Below are positions 6,302 to 8,505 of a stretch of DNA of 8,505 nt, in pieces. Position numbers and translations under genes: made by a program. The stretch spans positions 1-8,505 of the forward strand of contig CAJUSU010000037.1 in NCBI GenBank assembly GCA_910589185.1, in the 5' to 3' direction. Under the pieces are notes generated by a model, which saw only the letters and a list, made by a program, of their open reading frames with translations, did no database searches and had not been told where the DNA came from. Source of the DNA: an uncultured Clostridia bacterium. GTDB lineage: Bacteria > Bacillota > Clostridia > TANB77 > CAG-508. Position 1 is the stretch's first letter, and each line of letters starts with the position of its first letter.

Positions 6302-6458
6302 GCAACATACTAACAATATTATCAATATTCCTTACGCTATACCTGCCATATGGAATGTATAGCAATGCTACAACTAAAACAAGACATATAATAGTTGAAT
6401 TTACTATGATTTCGGAGATTATATATTAACTACCTAATTCAAATGGAGGAGAAAAAGA
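6302..6458. other. 157-bp intergenic region with a hairpin, no gene
   Basis: It holds an inverted repeat GCTATAC (6336-6342) / GTATAGC (6357-6363). The 14-nt spacer contains the palindrome CCATATGG. There is no T run, so it is not a standard terminator. One frame stays open for about 40 codons but has no SD and no recognisable product. Confidence 0.6.
6395..6424 (+). promoter_or_regulatory. possible promoter for the SDR-ALDH operon
   Basis: TTGAAT (6395-6400), an 18-bp spacer, then TTATAT (6419-6424), 34 bases before the ATG at 6459. The match is partial and AT-rich sequence yields such pairs by chance, so this is only a candidate. Confidence 0.35.
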
Positions 6459-7130
6459 ATGAAAAATATTATTTTAACAGGAGCAAGTGACGGATTAGGA
6501 AAAGAATTTGCTTTAAAGTGTTTAAAAGAAAAAGATATAAAGATAGTTGCATTATGTAGAACGAAACCTAATTATGAATGTGATTTTATTAAAACAGATT
6601 TAACGGATGAAAAATCAATAGAAGCTACTTGTAATATCATTAAGGAAAAATATAAGAAAATAGATGCGGTAATAAATTGTGCAGGTCTACCAGGAGTACA
6701 GAAACTAGAAGAAGTTACTTATGATGTATTAGATGATTTAATGAAAGTAAATGTACTTGCTCCTATTTATTTAGTTACACAATTAATAACATTAATAAAA
6801 GAAAGTGAAGCAGATATTTTCAATGTAGGTTCAACTATTGGAACAAAAGCAGGTTATACAGACCAAATTGCTTATACAACTTCAAAATGGGCAATTCGTG
6901 GAACAAGCTATAATTTGCAACTAGAGTTAAAAAAATATAATTGTAGAGTAATACAATTTAATGTTGGTGGAATGAATACCAAAATGCATGCAAAATGGAC
7001 TGGAAAAGAAATAGAACATCCAGAAGAATGGATGAATCCAGCAGACATTGCAGACTTAATGATATATATATTAAAACTACCTAAAATGATTGAAGTGAGT
7101 GAAATAACAATAAATAGGAAAGTTGTTTAG
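6459..7130 (+). CDS. short-chain dehydrogenase/reductase (SDR) family oxidoreductase
   Basis: NAD(P)-dependent oxidoreductase with a Rossmann fold, cytosolic; substrate unknown. 223 residues, a compact classical SDR. Seen: cofactor motif TGASDGLG (7-14), matching TGxxxGxG; DLTD (47-50) at the adenine pocket; NCAG (73-76) in place of NNAG; and N98 in KVNVLAP. The catalytic residues are S125 in NVGSTIG, and Y139 and K143 in AYTTSK. An Arg at 34 (ALCRTKP) after the second strand hints at NADP preference, which is inference. The C-terminal segment PADIADLMIYIL...ITINRK is common in YdfG-like SDRs. The SD TGGAGGAG is strong. The aldehyde dehydrogenase gene follows after 28 bases in the same direction, so the two may act in sequence on an alcohol/aldehyde/acid substrate. 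Confidence 0.92.
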   Translation: MKNIILTGASDGLGKEFALKCLKEKDIKIVALCRTKPNYECDFIKTDLTDEKSIEATCNIIKEKYKKIDAVINCAGLPGVQKLEEVTYDVLDDLMKVNVLAPIYLVTQLITLIKESEADIFNVGSTIGTKAGYTDQIAYTTSKWAIRGTSYNLQLELKKYNCRVIQFNVGGMNTKMHAKWTGKEIEHPEEWMNPADIADLMIYILKLPKMIEVSEITINRKVV

Positions 7131-7158
7131 AAGAGAAAGATAAAAGAGGTGTAAAAGT

Positions 7159-8496
7159 ATGAAAATAATTTCTATTAACCCAAGCAATAATGAGATGTTA
7201 GGAGAAATGGAAGAAACTACAAAGGAAGAAGTTATAGAAAAAGTAAGTTTAGCAAAATCTGTGCAAAGTAAGTGGGCAAATTTAGATATTGACAAAAGAA
7301 TTGAAATATTAAAAGAAATATATAACAAATTTGAGGAAAACTTAGATAAAATTGCAAACTTAATATCATTAGAAATGGGAAAGCCAATTGTTCAATCAGA
7401 GAATGAAATAAAGTCTACATTAAAAAATATAAAATGGGATTTAGAAAATGCAAAGGATTGTATTGCTTCAGAAATAACATTTGAAAGCGATAAAGAAATA
7501 CAGAAAGTTTTTTATGAACCAAAAGGTATAGTTGTAGCAATTTCGCCATTTAATTATCCATTTTCATTATGTTGTGCAATAGCTTTTCAAAATCTAATTG
7601 TTGGAAATGTTGTAATTAGTAAACCAGATCCTAATTTATTACTTCTTTATAAATTTTTAAAAGAAATATTAAATAATTCAAATTTACCAGCAGGAGTATG
7701 GCAATTTGTACTTGGCGGAAAAGAAATAGGAAGCTTTTTAGTAGAACAAGATATTGATATGATATGCTTTACAGGAAATACAAAAACAGGAGAATACCTA
7801 TATAAAGTAGCAGCAAATAAAATGATTCCAATTCTTATGGAATTAGGAGGTTCAGCACCAGGAATTGTTTGTGAAGACGCAAATATTGATGATGTTATTC
7901 AAGGGATATTTAAAAAGAAATTTTCAAATAGTGGACAGTTATGCCATGCATTAAAAAGGTTAATTGTTCATGAAACTGTATTTGATGAAGTAGTTAGCAA
8001 GCTTAAGGATATTGCTAAATCACAAGTGATAGGAAATCCGCTTGATAGAAATACTACAATTGGTCCTCTTGTAAATAAGAAACAACTTAACACTTTATTA
8101 GAGCAATTTAATGATGCAGTAAATAAAGGTGCAAATGTTATTTACGGTGGAAAACAACAAAAGGAAAAAGAAAACTATTTTGAGCCAACAATTTTAACCA
8201 ATATTACAAAAGATATGAAAGTATGGAAAGAAGAAGTATTTGGACCAATATTACCTGTTATTAGTTTCAAAACAATTGAAGAAGCAATTGAACTTGCAAA
8301 TGATACTATTTATGGTTTAGGTGGATATGTTTTTACTACTAATAAAGAAAAATTTGAGAAAATAAGTAAAGAATTGAAGACTGGAATGGTAGCTTGCAAT
8401 AATTTAGCATATTCTGCGCCATATAATCCATTTGGTGGAGTAAAGAAATCTGGGTTAGGAAGAACTCGTGGAAAATGGGGATTAAGAGGATTATGA
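7159..8496 (+). CDS. NAD(P)-dependent aldehyde dehydrogenase, probable 3'-terminal frameshift
   Basis: Oxidises an aldehyde to the acid (or acyl intermediate) with NAD(P)+ in the cytosol. The exact substrate is not evident; succinate-semialdehyde or glyceraldehyde-3-phosphate type enzymes are the nearest in style. Seen: oxyanion Asn N132 in SPFNYPF; cofactor-binding K155 in SKPDPN; FTGNTKTG near 203-210; general base E228 in MELGGSAP; and nucleophile C262 in SGQLCHA. The Glu-Cys distance of 34 equals the family standard. EEVFGPILPV and the C-terminal NPFGGVKKSGLGR are present. The start has SD AGAGGTG. The final residues GKWGLRGL-stop are unusual. From 8486 another frame reads E-D-Y-D-I-K-V, which matches the usual GLRE..DIK ending, so a 2-bp GA loss at about 8485-8488 is likely. 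All catalytic parts lie upstream and could still work. Confidence 0.92.
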   Translation: MKIISINPSNNEMLGEMEETTKEEVIEKVSLAKSVQSKWANLDIDKRIEILKEIYNKFEENLDKIANLISLEMGKPIVQSENEIKSTLKNIKWDLENAKDCIASEITFESDKEIQKVFYEPKGIVVAISPFNYPFSLCCAIAFQNLIVGNVVISKPDPNLLLLYKFLKEILNNSNLPAGVWQFVLGGKEIGSFLVEQDIDMICFTGNTKTGEYLYKVAANKMIPILMELGGSAPGIVCEDANIDDVIQGIFKKKFSNSGQLCHALKRLIVHETVFDEVVSKLKDIAKSQVIGNPLDRNTTIGPLVNKKQLNTLLEQFNDAVNKGANVIYGGKQQKEKENYFEPTILTNITKDMKVWKEEVFGPILPVISFKTIEEAIELANDTIYGLGGYVFTTNKEKFEKISKELKTGMVACNNLAYSAPYNPFGGVKKSGLGRTRGKWGLRGL

Positions 8497-8505
8497 TATT
8501 AAAGT

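Noticed and set aside
1..8505. CRISPR arrays, insertion sequences or riboswitches
   Set aside because: No regularly spaced repeats, no transposase-like frame, no terminal inverted repeats and no leader long or structured enough for a known riboswitch were seen.

Overview
The window is strongly AT-rich. It has AGGAGG-type ribosome binding sites, TTGACA/TATAAT-type promoters, and families typical of Bacillota. A tandem pair of Spo0A-like boxes points to a spore-forming lineage, so a gut-type Clostridia genome is the best guess; nothing here fixes the species.

Left part (1-841): the 3' end of pgi (glucose-6-phosphate isomerase) closes with a strong hairpin terminator. A tRNA-Leu(UAG) gene follows with its own promoter and terminator. 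Middle left (874-2414): two minus-strand genes form a small regulatory operon. The first encodes a 124-residue protein with a C-terminal winged-helix-like segment. The second encodes a 317-residue protein with HTH-like repeats followed by a sigma-70 region-2-like domain and no region 4. Their predicted promoter carries two Spo0A-like boxes at 10-bp spacing. It sits back to back with the promoter of maf on the plus strand.

Middle (2415-4361): maf (nucleotide pyrophosphatase) is followed by an rlmD/rlmCD-type rRNA m5U methyltransferase gene. The latter is interrupted by an in-frame TAA that fits one 21-bp deletion removing part of the SAM-binding domain. Middle right (4411-6301): a RhuM-family gene is interrupted by an in-frame TAA at a T7A5 tract and contains a perfect 25-nt palindrome. 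A 285-residue helical protein of unknown function, resembling DUF5677-type proteins, follows 10 bp later. This pair looks like accessory DNA.

Right part (6459-8496): a short-chain dehydrogenase and an aldehyde dehydrogenase form a probable two-gene redox operon. The aldehyde dehydrogenase appears frameshifted in its last codons by a 2-bp loss.

The main observations are the putative Spo0A-controlled sigma-like/wHTH pair, the internal palindrome, and three coding lesions within 4.5 kb. The lesions could be real decay or sequence error.
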